Assembly: GCA_963739615.1 (NCBI GenBank)
Contig: CAVUBD010000038.1
Span: 16,479-80,478, forward strand
Length of the DNA: 64,000 nt
Direction of reading: 5' to 3'
Origin: Palsa-504 sp963739615
GTDB taxonomy: Bacteria > Actinomycetota > Actinomycetes > Streptosporangiales > Streptosporangiaceae
Numbering within the stretch: the stretch's first letter is position 1; every line of letters begins with the position of its first letter. Below the pieces are notes generated by a model. The model had not been told where the DNA came from. It ran no database searches and saw nothing but the letters and a program-made list of their open reading frames with translations. Positions 43,236 to 52,212 of the stretch are shown piece after piece. A program made the position numbers and the translations under genes.

Positions 43236-45752
43236 ATGCGAGGTGCGAACGTAGTGCGTAGACGATCGGTGACGAATCCCGGCGGAACAGCTGGTGAGAC
43301 CGGGGCCGTCAACGGGGGAGAGGTCGACGGGGGAGGTCCAGGGCTGCTAGCGGGGAGTGGCGTCCCGGGCGACTCAGGCGTACCGCGTCGGCGCGACGCG
43401 GGATCCACGGGTCCTCAGAACGGCGCGGGCCAGGTCATGGCGGCGCCCGAGGGCCAGGGCGCGGGGGCGCCGCAAAGCTCCCACTCTGCCCTGGCCGCAC
43501 CGCCCGGCGCCGCACCGCCCGGCGCCGTGCCGGGTACCGGTCGTCCCGGTCAGGCGCGGCCGCGACGGCCGGCCTCCGGCCGGTCGAGGTTCGCGCTGAC
43601 TAACTGGCGGGTCCGCTGGCGGCTGGCGGCGGTGATCGCGGTCCCGACCCTGACCGCCGCCGTACTCGGCTCGCTGCAGATCTACGGCGACGTCAGCAAC
43701 TGGAACGCCGCCGGCCGCGTCCAGCACCTGGCCCAGCTCAACTCCGCAGTGGTGGCGCTCAGCCAGAAGCTGGAAGACGAACGCGACCTGTCGGCCGGCT
43801 ACGCGGCTAACCGGGCCGCGGGCGGGGCGCTTTCGGCCCGGCTCACCAGCGCGCAGGCCGCCACCACCGCCGCCGTCAACACGGTTAATTCGCTTGCGAC
43901 CGGCGTCGACACCGGCGCCGGTTACCAGGCCTCGACCGTGGCGGACCTCAATACGCTGATCAACAGCCTCCAGGACCTCACGTACATCCGTCACGTGGTC
44001 GTAAGCTCGAGCACTCCCGCGTCGAAGATCGTCCAGGTCTACACGGAAAACATCCTCAACGTCGCGAATACGTTCAGCGGCGCCGTCGGTGCCGGCGCCA
44101 ACGACGCCGACCTGCAGGCCAACGTCACCACGCTGGCCGCACTGCTGCGGACAGAGAACGAGATGTCGGTGCAGCGTGCCATCTTGTTCGCGGCCCTCAG
44201 TTCCCCGACGGCGACGCTGGGGCCCGAGGACCTGCTCCAGCTTTCGCAGTCCTTCCAGCAGCAGCAGGCCGACCTGGCCGACTTCGCCGCCTCGACGGAC
44301 ACCGCCGAGCAGCAGGCTTTCAGCAACACGGTCAGCGGCGCCAACGTTGACCTCGCGTCCTCCCAGGAAGACCTGGCCGAATCGGTATCGGGTGGCAACT
44401 CGCCCGCGCCGCTGACGCGTAGCGGCCTGGAGGCCGGCACCTGGTATACGAACCAGGGGGCGACCATCGGCGACACGCGCAAGGTCGTCGCCGGGCTGGC
44501 CGACACGGTCACCGCCCGGGCCAACATGCTCAGGTCGCGAGCGACCCAGACCCTGCTGGTCACCAGCGTCGTGACCCTGCTGCTGCTCCTTCTCGTGCTG
44601 CTGGTATCGACGATTGTCGCCCGCTCGCTGATCCGGCCGCTGCGCAAGCTCCGTTCGGACGCTCTTGACGTGGCCGGCCACCGGCTACCCGAGATGGTGC
44701 GCCGGCTGGAGCCAGAGCGAAGGCGCCGACGAGGGTATCGAGATTGAGCCGATCGGAGTCACCTCTACCGACGAGATCGGTGAAGTGGCGCGGGCCTTCG
44801 ACCAGGTCCACCGTGAGGCGGTCCGGCTGGCGGCCGACGAAGCCATGCTGCGCGGCAACCTGAACGCCATGTTCATCAACCTGTCGCGCCGCAGCCAGTC
44901 CCTGATCGAGCGGCAGCTGTCGCTGATCGACTCGCTGGAGCAGAGCGAGCAGGACTCCGGCCGGCGCAGCAGCCTGTTCCGCCTGGACCACCTGGCCACT
45001 CGCATGCGCCGCAACTCCGAGAACCTGCTGGTTCTGGCCGGCCACGAGGTCACCAGGCGGTGGAGTCAGCCGGTCGCGCTTGTCGACGTCCTGCGCGCGG
45101 CGATTTCCGAGATCGAGCAGTACGAGCGGGTCGTCCTCAACGTGCAGCCCGGGATCGTAGTGGTCGGCCAGGCCGTCAACGACGTGGTGCACCTGGTCGC
45201 GGAGATCGTGGAGAACGCGACTACCTTCTCCCCGGAAGACACCCAGGTGTACGTGTCCGGCCAGCCGCTGAGCAGCGGCGGCGTCCTCCTCGACATCACC
45301 GACAACGGCGTGGGGATCTCGGACCAGGAGATGTCGCACGCCAACTGGCGTCTTGACAACCCGCCGGTGGTGGACGTCGCGGTTTCCCGCCGGATGGGCC
45401 TGTTCGTGGTCGGCCGTCTGGCGGCCAGGCACGGCGTGCGGGTCCGGCTGCGGCACGCTCAGGCTGGCGGCCTGACCGCGCTGATCTGGCTGCCCGACAC
45501 CGTGGCAGCACCTGAGGTGGCGCCACCGCTGGGCAGGCTTCGCCGGTTCGAGGCGGATGACTTCGGTCCCGCAGCCTCCCTGTCCGCGCCGACCCAGACC
45601 GCCACGCCCAGCGTCGCCTCGCAGGCCACCGCGGCGGCGCGGATACCGCGGTTCTCACCCACCGCGCCGACGGCCGCGCCGGCGTCTGCGTCGTTCACGT
45701 CCCCCGCGGGCGCGGGTACCCAACCCCCGAACGTCCAGGACCCCAAGCCCGG

Positions 45753-45855
45753 CCCAGGCCAGCAGAGCCCAGGCCAGCAGAGCCCAGGCCAGCAGAGCCC
45801 AGGCCAGCCCGGCCCAGGCCAGCAGGGCCCAGGCCAGCAGGGCCCAGGCCAGGGC
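45753..45855. repeat. 15-bp minisatellite A in the kinase tail
   Basis: About seven units of CCCAGGCCAGCAGAG and variants, encoding GQQSPG and GQQGPG repeats. The unit is a multiple of three and keeps frame. Confidence 0.92.
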
Positions 45856-46065
45856 ACGCAGGACGCATCCCCGGGCAGCCAGGGTGCCCCGGCGGCTTCC
45901 GGCGGCCTCGGGGACGGCGGCCTGACGGCAGCGCGCAACGGCTGGAACGTGGGCGGCGGCGGCTGGGGCGATCCCGAGGAACCGGCGACCCAGGCGCTGC
46001 CCATCAGGAACGGCAGCGGCCACGGCGCCTCGGCCGGACCTGCCAACGGCAGCGCGCCCAGCGAC

Positions 46066-46155
46066 AGCCCAGAGCAGGCCAGCCCGGGGCAGGCCAGCCC
46101 GGGGCAGGCCAGCCCGGGGCAGGCCAGCCCGGGGCAGGCCAGCCCAGGGCAAGCC
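46066..46155. repeat. 15-bp minisatellite B in the kinase tail
   Basis: Six units of AGCCCGGGGCAGGCC, of which four (46081-46140) are identical; encoded SPGQA repeats. More diverged copies continue to about 46290. Confidence 0.93.
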
Positions 46156-46293
46156 AGCAGGGAACAGGCCAGCACAGGGCCAACCAGCCCGGGCCAAACC
46201 AGCGCAGGGCAGACCACCCCAGGACAGGCCTCCCCAGGGCTGCGCAGCCCGCGGCAGGCCAGCAGGGACCAGGCCAGCGCAGGACAGACCAGC

Positions 46294-46383
46294 CCGGTCG
46301 GCCCGGCGACCCCGGTCGGCCCGGCGACCCCGGTCGGCCCGGCGACCCCGGTCGGCCCGGCGGGTCCGGCGGGTCCGGCGGGT
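46294..46383. repeat. 18-bp minisatellite C in the kinase tail
   Basis: Three perfect units of CCGGTCGGCCCGGCGACC, a fourth ending GGGT, then 9-bp units CCGGCGGGT. They encode PVGPAT repeats followed by PAG repeats. Confidence 0.93.
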
Positions 46384-47071
46384 CCGGAGCGGCTGCCTGC
46401 CTTCACCGGGCTCAGCGCGCAAGGATCGCAAGCTCCGCAATTCCCGATCGGCAGCCGGAACATCCACGGCAGCGACGGGCCAAGCGCGTCCGACGCGGCG
46501 AACGGGTTGCCCGTCGGCGCGGGCAACGGCCAGGGCACTGACGACCTGGCCACCGACTCCGGCCAGGTGACGATCCCGCCCGCCGCCGCCCACGAGCAGC
46601 GGCTGCCGATCTTTGACTCGCTTGAGTCTGACTGGTTCCGCCGGAGCGGGCAGACTATGAGCACTGCGGCCACCGCGGCCACTACGACGCGGGCGCCAGC
46701 TGCGCCGTCAGCCGGCCAGGCGTTCCGCACCTCGCCCGCCGATGAGGGCTGGCGCGCGGCCCAGGTGGTCGCGTCGCCCGCGGCCGGAGAGACGACGCAG
46801 GCAGGTCTGCCGAGACGGGTGCCGAGGGCTAACCTTGTGCCAGGATCCGTGGGCAGCGGCGGCGGCGGGCCTGAAACAGCAGAAACCGAAGCGCCCGTCA
46901 GGTCGCCGGATGCGGTTCGCTCCCGGATGGCTAGCTTCCAGCGAGGCGTGCGCGAGGGTCGCGCCGTCGCACCCCAGATCGAGGAGCCGTAGGACCGATG
47001 ACATACCAAGGCCCGGGCACAGCGACACCAGGAGGAGGAACCTGTATGAGTGGGCGACGAGAGGAGTGCCC

Positions 47072-47503
47072 ATGAGCACGCCAGGGCGCCCTGCGCAGGA
47101 CCTTAACTGGCTGATCACCAACTTCGTGGAACGGGTGCCTGATGTGGCCCACGCGGTGGTGGTGTCCTCGGACGGCCTGCCGCTGGCGTTCAGCGCCGGT
47201 TTCCCGCAGGAACGGGCTGATCAGCTCGCGGCGGTGACGTCGGGCCTGACCAGTTTGACCCAGGGCGCGTCGCGGGTGTTCGAGGGCGGCGCAGTGGTGC
47301 AGACTGTTGTGGAGATGCAGCGGGGTGTGCTGGTGATCATGGCGATCAGCAATGGCTCGAGCCTTGCTGTTCTCGCCGCGTCCACCTGTGATCTCGGCCT
47401 GGTGGCCTACGAGATGACCCTGTTGGTTGAACGGGCAGGCCGGGTACTCACCCCTGCTACCCGTGGTGTTATGCAAGCAGCTATCCCGGGTGATCGACGG
47501 TGA
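47072..47503 (+). CDS. Roadblock/LC7 protein (CvnB-type)
   Basis: A 143-residue roadblock/LC7 domain protein: LNWLITNFVERVPDVAHAVVV, SSDGLPLAFSAGFP, ADQLAAVTSGLTSL and VVEMQRGVLVIMAISNGSSL. These proteins bind and regulate small GTPases; in conservons it works with the Ras-like CvnD, thought to link a membrane kinase to a G-protein-like switch. The start at 47072 has GAGGAGTG upstream, and it lies 79 bases after the kinase stop. The domain is complete and of normal size. Confidence 0.92.
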   Translation: MSTPGRPAQDLNWLITNFVERVPDVAHAVVVSSDGLPLAFSAGFPQERADQLAAVTSGLTSLTQGASRVFEGGAVVQTVVEMQRGVLVIMAISNGSSLAVLAASTCDLGLVAYEMTLLVERAGRVLTPATRGVMQAAIPGDRR

Positions 47504-47515
47504 CCGGAGGTTTCA

Positions 47516-47989
47516 GTGGCGGGCCAAGGGCGAGGTGACGACCGGTCGCCGTTCGTAGGCTTGCCCGGTTCCTGGCAAGGCCGGGCGGGCCTATGGGATG
47601 AAGGGCCGGGACCAGGGCGGTCAGGTTTCGGCTTCGGGACCGATGAGGATGGTGCCACCAGGCTCGTCCGGCCGTATACGGTAACCGGAGGCCGAACGCA
47701 GCCGAGGTATCAGCTCGCCATTGAGGCGCTGGTCACGGCGACCGTACTCGAGCCTCGCGATCTGTCGGTGCTGGCGCCAGAATGCCAGGCGATTCTGCAG
47801 TTCTGCCGGGACTGGAGGTCGGTGGCCGAGGTGTCGGCGGTGCTGCGGCTGCCGCTTGGCGTGGCCAGGATTCTCATCGCGGACATGGGGGCAGACGGGC
47901 TCGTCCGTATCCATCAGCGCGATGATTCTGAGGGCCGTCCGGACCTCAATTTGCTCGAAAGGGTGCTTAGTGGACTCCGTAAGATCTAG
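47516..47989 (+). CDS. DUF742 protein (CvnC-type)
   Basis: A 157-residue conservon protein with a DUF742 winged-helix-like core: RLVRPYTVTGGRTQPRYQLA, LAPECQAILQFCRDW, VAEVSAVLRLPLGVARILIAD and LVRIHQ. The first ~45 residues are Gly- and Arg-rich. GTG at 47516 is backed by GGAGG 5 bases before. It starts 12 bases after the roadblock stop. Its last 20 bases overlap the start of the next gene in a different frame, which suggests translational coupling. Confidence 0.9.
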   Translation: MAGQGRGDDRSPFVGLPGSWQGRAGLWDEGPGPGRSGFGFGTDEDGATRLVRPYTVTGGRTQPRYQLAIEALVTATVLEPRDLSVLAPECQAILQFCRDWRSVAEVSAVLRLPLGVARILIADMGADGLVRIHQRDDSEGRPDLNLLERVLSGLRKI

Positions 47990-48578
47990 CGTCGCCCAGC
48001 CGAGGTCCGACGCTCCCGCATCCGCCATGACGTCGGTGAAGATCGTCGTGGCGGGCGGGTTTGGTGTTGGCAAGACGACCTTCGTGGGGTCGGTGTCAGA
48101 GATCACCCCGCTGACAACTGAAGCCGTGATGACGGTGGCCAGCACCGATGTCGATGACCTGTCGCACGTGCCGGACAAGTCGACGACGACGGTAGCGATG
48201 GACTTCGGGCGGATCACGCTGGACAAGGACCTCGTGCTCTACATGTTCGGGACGCCGGGTCAGCACCGGTTCTGGTTCATGTGGGATGACCTGATCCAGG
48301 GCGCGATCGGCGCGGTGGTACTCGTCGATACCCGCCGCCTCGCGGATTCGTTCCCCGCGGTGGACTACTTCGAGGCGTCCGGGCTGCCGTTCGTGATCGG
48401 GATCAACGGCTTCCACGGGCAGTTCCCGCACCGGTCAAGGGACGTCAGCGAGGCGCTGGCCATCTCGCCGGACGTCCCGGTGATCCCATGTGACGCCAGG
48501 AACCGGGAATCGACCAAGGCCACCCTGGTCACCCTGGTGGAGCACGCGATGTCGATGCAGACTGCGGGACGGTTCTGA
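47970..48578 (+). CDS. Ras-like ATP/GTP-binding protein (CvnD-type)
   Basis: A 202-residue small GTPase of the conservon family (MglA-like). G1/P-loop is VVAGGFGVGKTTFVGSVSE, switch-I-like Thr in STTTVAMDFGRITL, G3-like MFGTPGQHRFWFMWDD, and FVIGINGFHG replaces NKxD. It is membrane-signalling related: in Streptomyces the four conservon proteins form a GPCR-like complex. GTG at 47970 (VDSVRSS, matching the family MDSV start) overlaps the DUF742 stop; ATG at 48027 would lose 19 residues. Gene order kinase, roadblock, DUF742, GTPase is complete. Confidence 0.93.
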   Translation: MDSVRSSVAQPRSDAPASAMTSVKIVVAGGFGVGKTTFVGSVSEITPLTTEAVMTVASTDVDDLSHVPDKSTTTVAMDFGRITLDKDLVLYMFGTPGQHRFWFMWDDLIQGAIGAVVLVDTRRLADSFPAVDYFEASGLPFVIGINGFHGQFPHRSRDVSEALAISPDVPVIPCDARNRESTKATLVTLVEHAMSMQTAGRF

Positions 48579-48587
48579 TCCGGGCCT

Positions 48588-49080
48588 GATCGAGGGCAGG
48601 TTCGGCTCGTTCAGCGTCACGGCCCAGCCGGTCCCGTCGCCAAGCCGCGCGGTCACCCGGTCGCAGTAGCGGGCGAACACGCCAGAGGCGCCCGGATCGA
48701 ACCACCCGCCGCGCCGCGCGAACCAGTGCGGCGAGGTGAAGTGGTTGTACGTGATCACCGGGGTGATCCCCGCGGCGAGGCAGCCGTCGACGATCGTGCG
48801 GTTAGTGCGCGAGGGCCTCGGCCGAGAACTCGCCCTCGGCCGGCTCGATCCGCGCCCATTCGACCGAGAACCCGTAGGTGTCCAGGCCCAGCCCGGCCGC
48901 CAGCTCGACGTCCTCCCGCCACCGCCGGTAGCTGTCGCACGCCTGCCCCGACGGCTCCCGGAACACCGTCGGCCGCACGTGCTCGAGGAACCAGGTGTCG
49001 CTGGCGGTATTGCGGCCCTCGGTCTGATGACCCGCGGAGGCCACGCCCCAGCGAAAGCCCTGAGGGAAGGTCCGCCGCAC
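48588..49080 (-). pseudogene. Glycoside hydrolase family 1 remnant
   Basis: The first ~165 residues of a beta-glucosidase-like GH1 enzyme. It begins RTFPQGFRWGVASAGHQTEG (substrate Gln/His), continues LGLDTYGFSVEWARIEPAEG, and after a shift of frame at about 48806 (one extra A, making a stop after EALAH) reads VITYNHFTSPHWFA and GWAVTLNEPN with the acid/base Glu. The remaining two-thirds, including the nucleophile Glu, are missing: homology stops at 48588, ten bases after the GTPase stop. I infer a deletion plus a frameshift. It cannot make an active enzyme. Confidence 0.82.
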
Positions 49081-49218
49081 CGCGCCACGCTAGCACGTGC
49101 CGGTCTGCACCACATGAAATATCGGGCCGAACGAGCATGACTGCATGCCCCCGCCACCTCAATCGCAGCCGGGCCGGCTCGCTCGGTGTGCATTCTGCCC
49201 GTGATCTGATCTAGAGTT

Positions 49219-49236
49219 CCCCTCGGAGTAGAGGGG
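49219..49236 (+). promoter_or_regulatory. Hairpin overlapping the htpG ribosome-binding site
   Basis: CCCCTC (49219-49224) and GAGGGG (49231-49236) can form six G-C pairs around the loop GGAGTA. The right arm is the start of the Shine-Dalgarno region (GAGGGGAG), 8 bases before the htpG ATG. In RNA, this fold would hide the ribosome-binding site. An RNA-thermometer-like control is possible but not shown. Confidence 0.4.
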
Positions 49237-49244
49237 AGACGCCA

Positions 49245-51176
49245 ATGAGCACGCAGGCCGAGCAGGAGAGCTTCAGCTTCCAGGCCGAGGTAGTCCAGAT
49301 CCTGGACTTGATGATCCATTCGCTCTACAGCAACAAGGAGATCTTCCTGCGCGAGCTGATCTCGAACGCCTCGGACGCCATCGACCGGCTCCGGCTGGAA
49401 CTGCTCGCCAGGTCCGAGGTACCCGACGCCGAAGGCCCGCTGCAGATCCGGGTCGGCTACGACGCCGCCGCGCGGACGATCACCGTCGCCGACAACGGGA
49501 TCGGCATGAGCCGCCAGGAGGTCATCGAGCACATCGGGACCATCGCCAAGTCAGGCACCCGCGAGTTCCTCGCCGCCCTCACCGGCGACCAGCGCAAGGA
49601 CGCCGCCCTTATCGGCCAGTTCGGCGTGGGCTTCTACTCCGCGTTCATCGTGGCCAACCGGGTCACGCTGACCACCCGCCGGGACGGCGTGCCCGCTGCC
49701 GAGGGCGTCCGCTGGGAGTCCGACGGCCGGGGCGCGTACACGCTGGAGACGGTCGAGCAGCCATCCCGCGGCACCACGGTCGTCCTGCACTTGCGTGCGG
49801 GCGAGGACGACCTGCTGACCGGCTACCGGCTGCGCTCGATCATCAAGAAGTACTCCGACCACATCAGCCTGCCGATCCTGATGCCGCCCGAGGGGGAGAC
49901 CTCGGACGAGGCGGAGGAAACACCGGTCAACCAGGCCTCGGCGCTGTGGGCCCGGCCCAAGAGCGACCTCAGCGAGCAGGACTACAAAGACTTCTACCAG
50001 CACGTCACCGGCGATTTCGCCGAACCGCTGACCTGGGTGCACAGCAAGATCGAGGGCACCTACGAGTACACGCTGCTGCTGTTCGTCCCGTCCCGGGCGC
50101 CGTTCGACCTGTGGATCCCGCAGGCCGGCCGGGGCGTCAAGCTGCACATCAGGCGGGTCTTCGTGCTGGAGGACTCCGGCCAGCTGCTGCCGCAGTACCT
50201 GCGGTTCGTTCGCGGCGTGATCGACTCGAGCGACCTGCCGCTGAACGTCTCCCGCGAGCTGCTGCAGGGCAGCCGCGTGGTCGACAACATCCGGTCCAAC
50301 GCGACCAAGAAGGTGCTGCGGCTGCTCGCCGATATCGCGGAGAAGGAGCCGGAGAAGTACGCCGCGTTCTGGAAGGAGTTCGGCGCGGTCCTCAAGGAGG
50401 GCCTGGCCGAGGACTTCGGCAACCGGGACGAGATCGCCAGGCTGCTCCGCTTCACCTCCACCAAGTCCGCCTCGGACGCCCCTGATGCCTCGCTGGCCGA
50501 CTACGCCGGCCGGATGAAGGAAGGCCAGCAGCACATCTTTTACCTGCTGGCGCCCGGCCTGGCCGCCGCCAAGGCCAGCCCGCACCTGGAGGCGTTCCGC
50601 AAGAAGGGCATCGAGGTCCTGCTCCTGGGCGACGGCGAGGGCATCGACAACTGGGTCGTGGCCAGCCTGCGCGACTTCGACGGCAAGCGGCTGCAGTCGG
50701 TCGCCCAGGGCAGCGGCGATCTGTCCGAACTCGAGGACGAGGCCGAAGCCAAGGCCAAGGAGCAGGCCAGCGCCGAGCTCGCCGGGCTGGTCGCCCGGCT
50801 GAAGGCGGCCCTGGACGGCCGGGCCTGGGACGTCCGGGTGAGCAGCCGGCTGACCACCTCCCCGGCCTGCATCGTGGCCAACGAGGCCGAGATCGACATC
50901 AACCTGGCCCGCCGCCTGCGCGGCTCCGGCCTGCCCAGCCAGCCGGTGCTCGAGATCAACCCGCAGCACCCCCTGGTGCGCCGGCTCAACCAGGACCCCG
51001 CCGACCCGCACCTGGCCGAATGGGCCAACGTCCTGTTCGACCAGGCGGTCCTCACCCTCGGCGCCCGGATCGAAGAACCCGCCGCCTTCGTCAGCCGCCT
51101 CAACGACCTGCTGGTCACCCTGACCGGCACCCCAGACGAGCCCGCCCCGCCCCCGGACTCGCCGCCGGAAACCTGA
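49245..51176 (+). CDS. htpG: Molecular chaperone HtpG (Hsp90)
   Basis: A 643-residue bacterial Hsp90. The N-terminal ATPase domain has ELISNASDAIDRLRLE, ITVADNGIGMSRQEV, IGTIAKSGTREFLAAL and GQFGVGFYSAFIV; the middle domain has DEFRR-type segments and LPLNVSRELLQ (catalytic Arg loop SRELLQ), and the C-terminal dimerisation domain ends VLEINPQHPLVRRL. It folds client proteins with ATP in the cytoplasm, typically under heat stress. The length is normal. A GC hairpin at 49219-49236 covers its Shine-Dalgarno. No neighbouring chaperone gene is seen. Confidence 0.95.
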   Translation: MSTQAEQESFSFQAEVVQILDLMIHSLYSNKEIFLRELISNASDAIDRLRLELLARSEVPDAEGPLQIRVGYDAAARTITVADNGIGMSRQEVIEHIGTIAKSGTREFLAALTGDQRKDAALIGQFGVGFYSAFIVANRVTLTTRRDGVPAAEGVRWESDGRGAYTLETVEQPSRGTTVVLHLRAGEDDLLTGYRLRSIIKKYSDHISLPILMPPEGETSDEAEETPVNQASALWARPKSDLSEQDYKDFYQHVTGDFAEPLTWVHSKIEGTYEYTLLLFVPSRAPFDLWIPQAGRGVKLHIRRVFVLEDSGQLLPQYLRFVRGVIDSSDLPLNVSRELLQGSRVVDNIRSNATKKVLRLLADIAEKEPEKYAAFWKEFGAVLKEGLAEDFGNRDEIARLLRFTSTKSASDAPDASLADYAGRMKEGQQHIFYLLAPGLAAAKASPHLEAFRKKGIEVLLLGDGEGIDNWVVASLRDFDGKRLQSVAQGSGDLSELEDEAEAKAKEQASAELAGLVARLKAALDGRAWDVRVSSRLTTSPACIVANEAEIDINLARRLRGSGLPSQPVLEINPQHPLVRRLNQDPADPHLAEWANVLFDQAVLTLGARIEEPAAFVSRLNDLLVTLTGTPDEPAPPPDSPPET

Positions 51177-51237
51177 GCCCGGACCCCCACCCACGTCGAC
51201 ACCCGCGGTCAGCGTGGGGTAGTGTGCACCCGTTACC

Positions 51238-51314
51238 GGGGCGGTAGCTCAGCCGGTCAGAGCAGCGGACTCATAATCCGCCGGTCGTGGGTTCGAGCCC
51301 CACCCGCCCCACCA
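51238..51314 (+). tRNA. tRNA-Met (CAT)
   Basis: A 77-nt cloverleaf: acceptor GGGGCGG (51238-51244) pairs with CCGCCCC (51304-51310); D-arm GCTCAG; anticodon stem GCGGA/TCCGC with loop CTCATAA (anticodon CAT); T-arm with GGTTCGAGCC; discriminator A and an encoded CCA. The anticodon stem lacks the three G-C pairs of an initiator, so this is elongator Met, though Ile (lysidine-modified CAT) is not excluded. Its 3' half is repeated at 56977-57022, so it serves as an integration site. Confidence 0.93.
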
Positions 51315-51315
51315 G
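51270..51315. other. Attachment-site core (left), 3' end of tRNA-Met
   Basis: 46 bases from the anticodon loop through CCA plus one base are identical to 56977-57022. Integrases of the tyrosine family commonly use tRNA 3' ends in this way. Confidence 0.85.
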
Positions 51316-51514
51316 CAGTTTCAATGTCAGATCGGCGATGGCCGTGGACCGATGTCGGTGGTGCGGTTACATCGTGTCGCCGTCATGCGGAGCACCGTAT
51401 CCGGTCACATAGAGCAACTGCCCAGCGGGTGTTGGCGTGCCAAGGTGCTTCATCGCTGGAGGCATGGCGGGAAGTCGCTCTGAGCTACATTAGAGGTACT
51501 GGAGGCACCACAGG

Positions 51515-51829
51515 GTGAGTGTCTCCCAGATGGGAGAGAACGCGGCGATGGCGATGATGGACCAGGCGCCCCGGCAAGTCGCGGTCAAAATCTCGCCCGA
51601 AGGCGACAGGCTGATCACCAGCGGTGCGCATTACCTGCATATGACCAAGAAGGATCTGGTGGAGGCCGGGGTGGCCTTCTACCTGGACGCCCGGCGCGAG
51701 GAAATGCAGGCCGGAATGCGCGAACTGCTCAACACGCTCGACGGCAGCCGTGCGGCACGGATCGCCATGCTCGCTGGGATGACCCGCGAGGAACTCGACT
51801 CGGTCGGCGGCGTGGAGGAAGACGGCTGA
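51515..51829 (+). CDS. Antitoxin-like protein
   Basis: A 104-residue protein not assigned to a named family. PRQVAVKISPEGDRLITSGAH, then TKKDLVEAGVAFYLDARRE, has the look of a short DNA-binding antitoxin (ribbon-helix-helix-like start, long helical middle), and the tail MLAGMTREELDSVGG resembles C-terminal toxin-binding parts. Start GTG 51515; no clear Shine-Dalgarno, though GGAGG is 14 bases before. It is the first gene inside the element next to the tRNA. Its end overlaps a minus-strand protein in the opposite direction. Confidence 0.45.
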   Translation: MSVSQMGENAAMAMMDQAPRQVAVKISPEGDRLITSGAHYLHMTKKDLVEAGVAFYLDARREEMQAGMRELLNTLDGSRAARIAMLAGMTREELDSVGGVEEDG

Positions 51830-52082
51830 CGATGGCGGGGTCAGGGTCGGCGAGGGCCCGTTCAGCGGCGTGAAGCCGGGCGGCGACCGACGGCCGCCGC
51901 TCGATAGCGATGGCGGCGCCCCAGCGCTGGTAGAAGTGGCGGATGGGGAAGACACTGTCCTCGTCGCCAGCCTGGGTGAAGGCGTCCTGGATTTCCTGGA
52001 AGAACTCCGGCAGCCGGGACGGCGCGACCGTGGCGACCGCCTGGCGCAGAGCGGGGAGCGACAGGGCGGGCATGGGAATCAA
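51729..52082 (-). CDS. Hypothetical actinobacterial protein
   Basis: A 117-residue protein of which ~84 residues look real: ALRQAVATVAPSRLPEFFQE, IQDAFTQAGDEDSVFPIRHFYQRWGAAIAI and HAAERALADPDPA. I recall similar short proteins, usually next to toxin-like genes, in actinobacteria. The last ~30 residues read as an unrelated Arg-rich tail across the neighbouring gene, so the end may be frameshifted. The function is unknown. Confidence 0.4.
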   Translation of the reverse strand: MIPMPALSLPALRQAVATVAPSRLPEFFQEIQDAFTQAGDEDSVFPIRHFYQRWGAAIAIERRPSVAARLHAAERALADPDPAIVSRLPPRRRPSRVPRGSSQRAWRSVPHGCRRAC

Positions 52083-52212
52083 CGGCTCGTCACCTGCGGG
52101 TACTCAGCAGTCATCCCAGCCCGCCGCCTCTCACGTCCAGTAACAGAATAAACCGCGCCAGGCCTCGAGGCGGTATCTGGCTACTCGAGCAGCGCACGCC
52201 CGGTCATATCAC

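Larger units (their letters stand above)
43236..46992 (+). pseudogene. Conservon sensor kinase (CvnA-type, NIT domain), frameshifted
   Basis: A ~1250-residue membrane sensor split into two frames. First part: disordered ~110-residue lead, membrane helix LAAVIAVPTLTAAVLGSL, nitrate/nitrite-sensing (NIT) ectodomain (~145-430) and a second helix LLVTSVVTLLLLLLVLLVSTIV, then HAMP. In the HAMP region one extra C near 44711 shifts the frame; the second frame continues SEGADEGIEIEPIGV with RRSQSLIERQLSLIDSLEQ, VEDNATTF-like ENATTFSPED, DNGVGISDQEM and GLFVVGRLA. The usual H-box His is replaced in the conservon way. The tail (from ~45560) is ~470 residues of low-complexity sequence with minisatellites. 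It heads the four-gene conservon operon. A base insertion from sequencing is likely. Confidence 0.85.

Noticed and set aside
43061..43261. 66-codon plus-strand open frame with six Cys upstream of the conservon
   Set aside because: Cys spacing does not match a known zinc or disulphide pattern; no ribosome-binding site; likely chance.
45753..46383. Repeat arrays considered as CRISPR
   Set aside because: Units are 15-18 bp without spacers, in frame inside a gene; no cas genes are seen.
49551..51194. Long minus-strand open frame (547 codons) opposite htpG
   Set aside because: Composition is Arg/Gly/Val-rich with no domain; it is the antisense of a clearly real Hsp90 gene, an effect of high GC.
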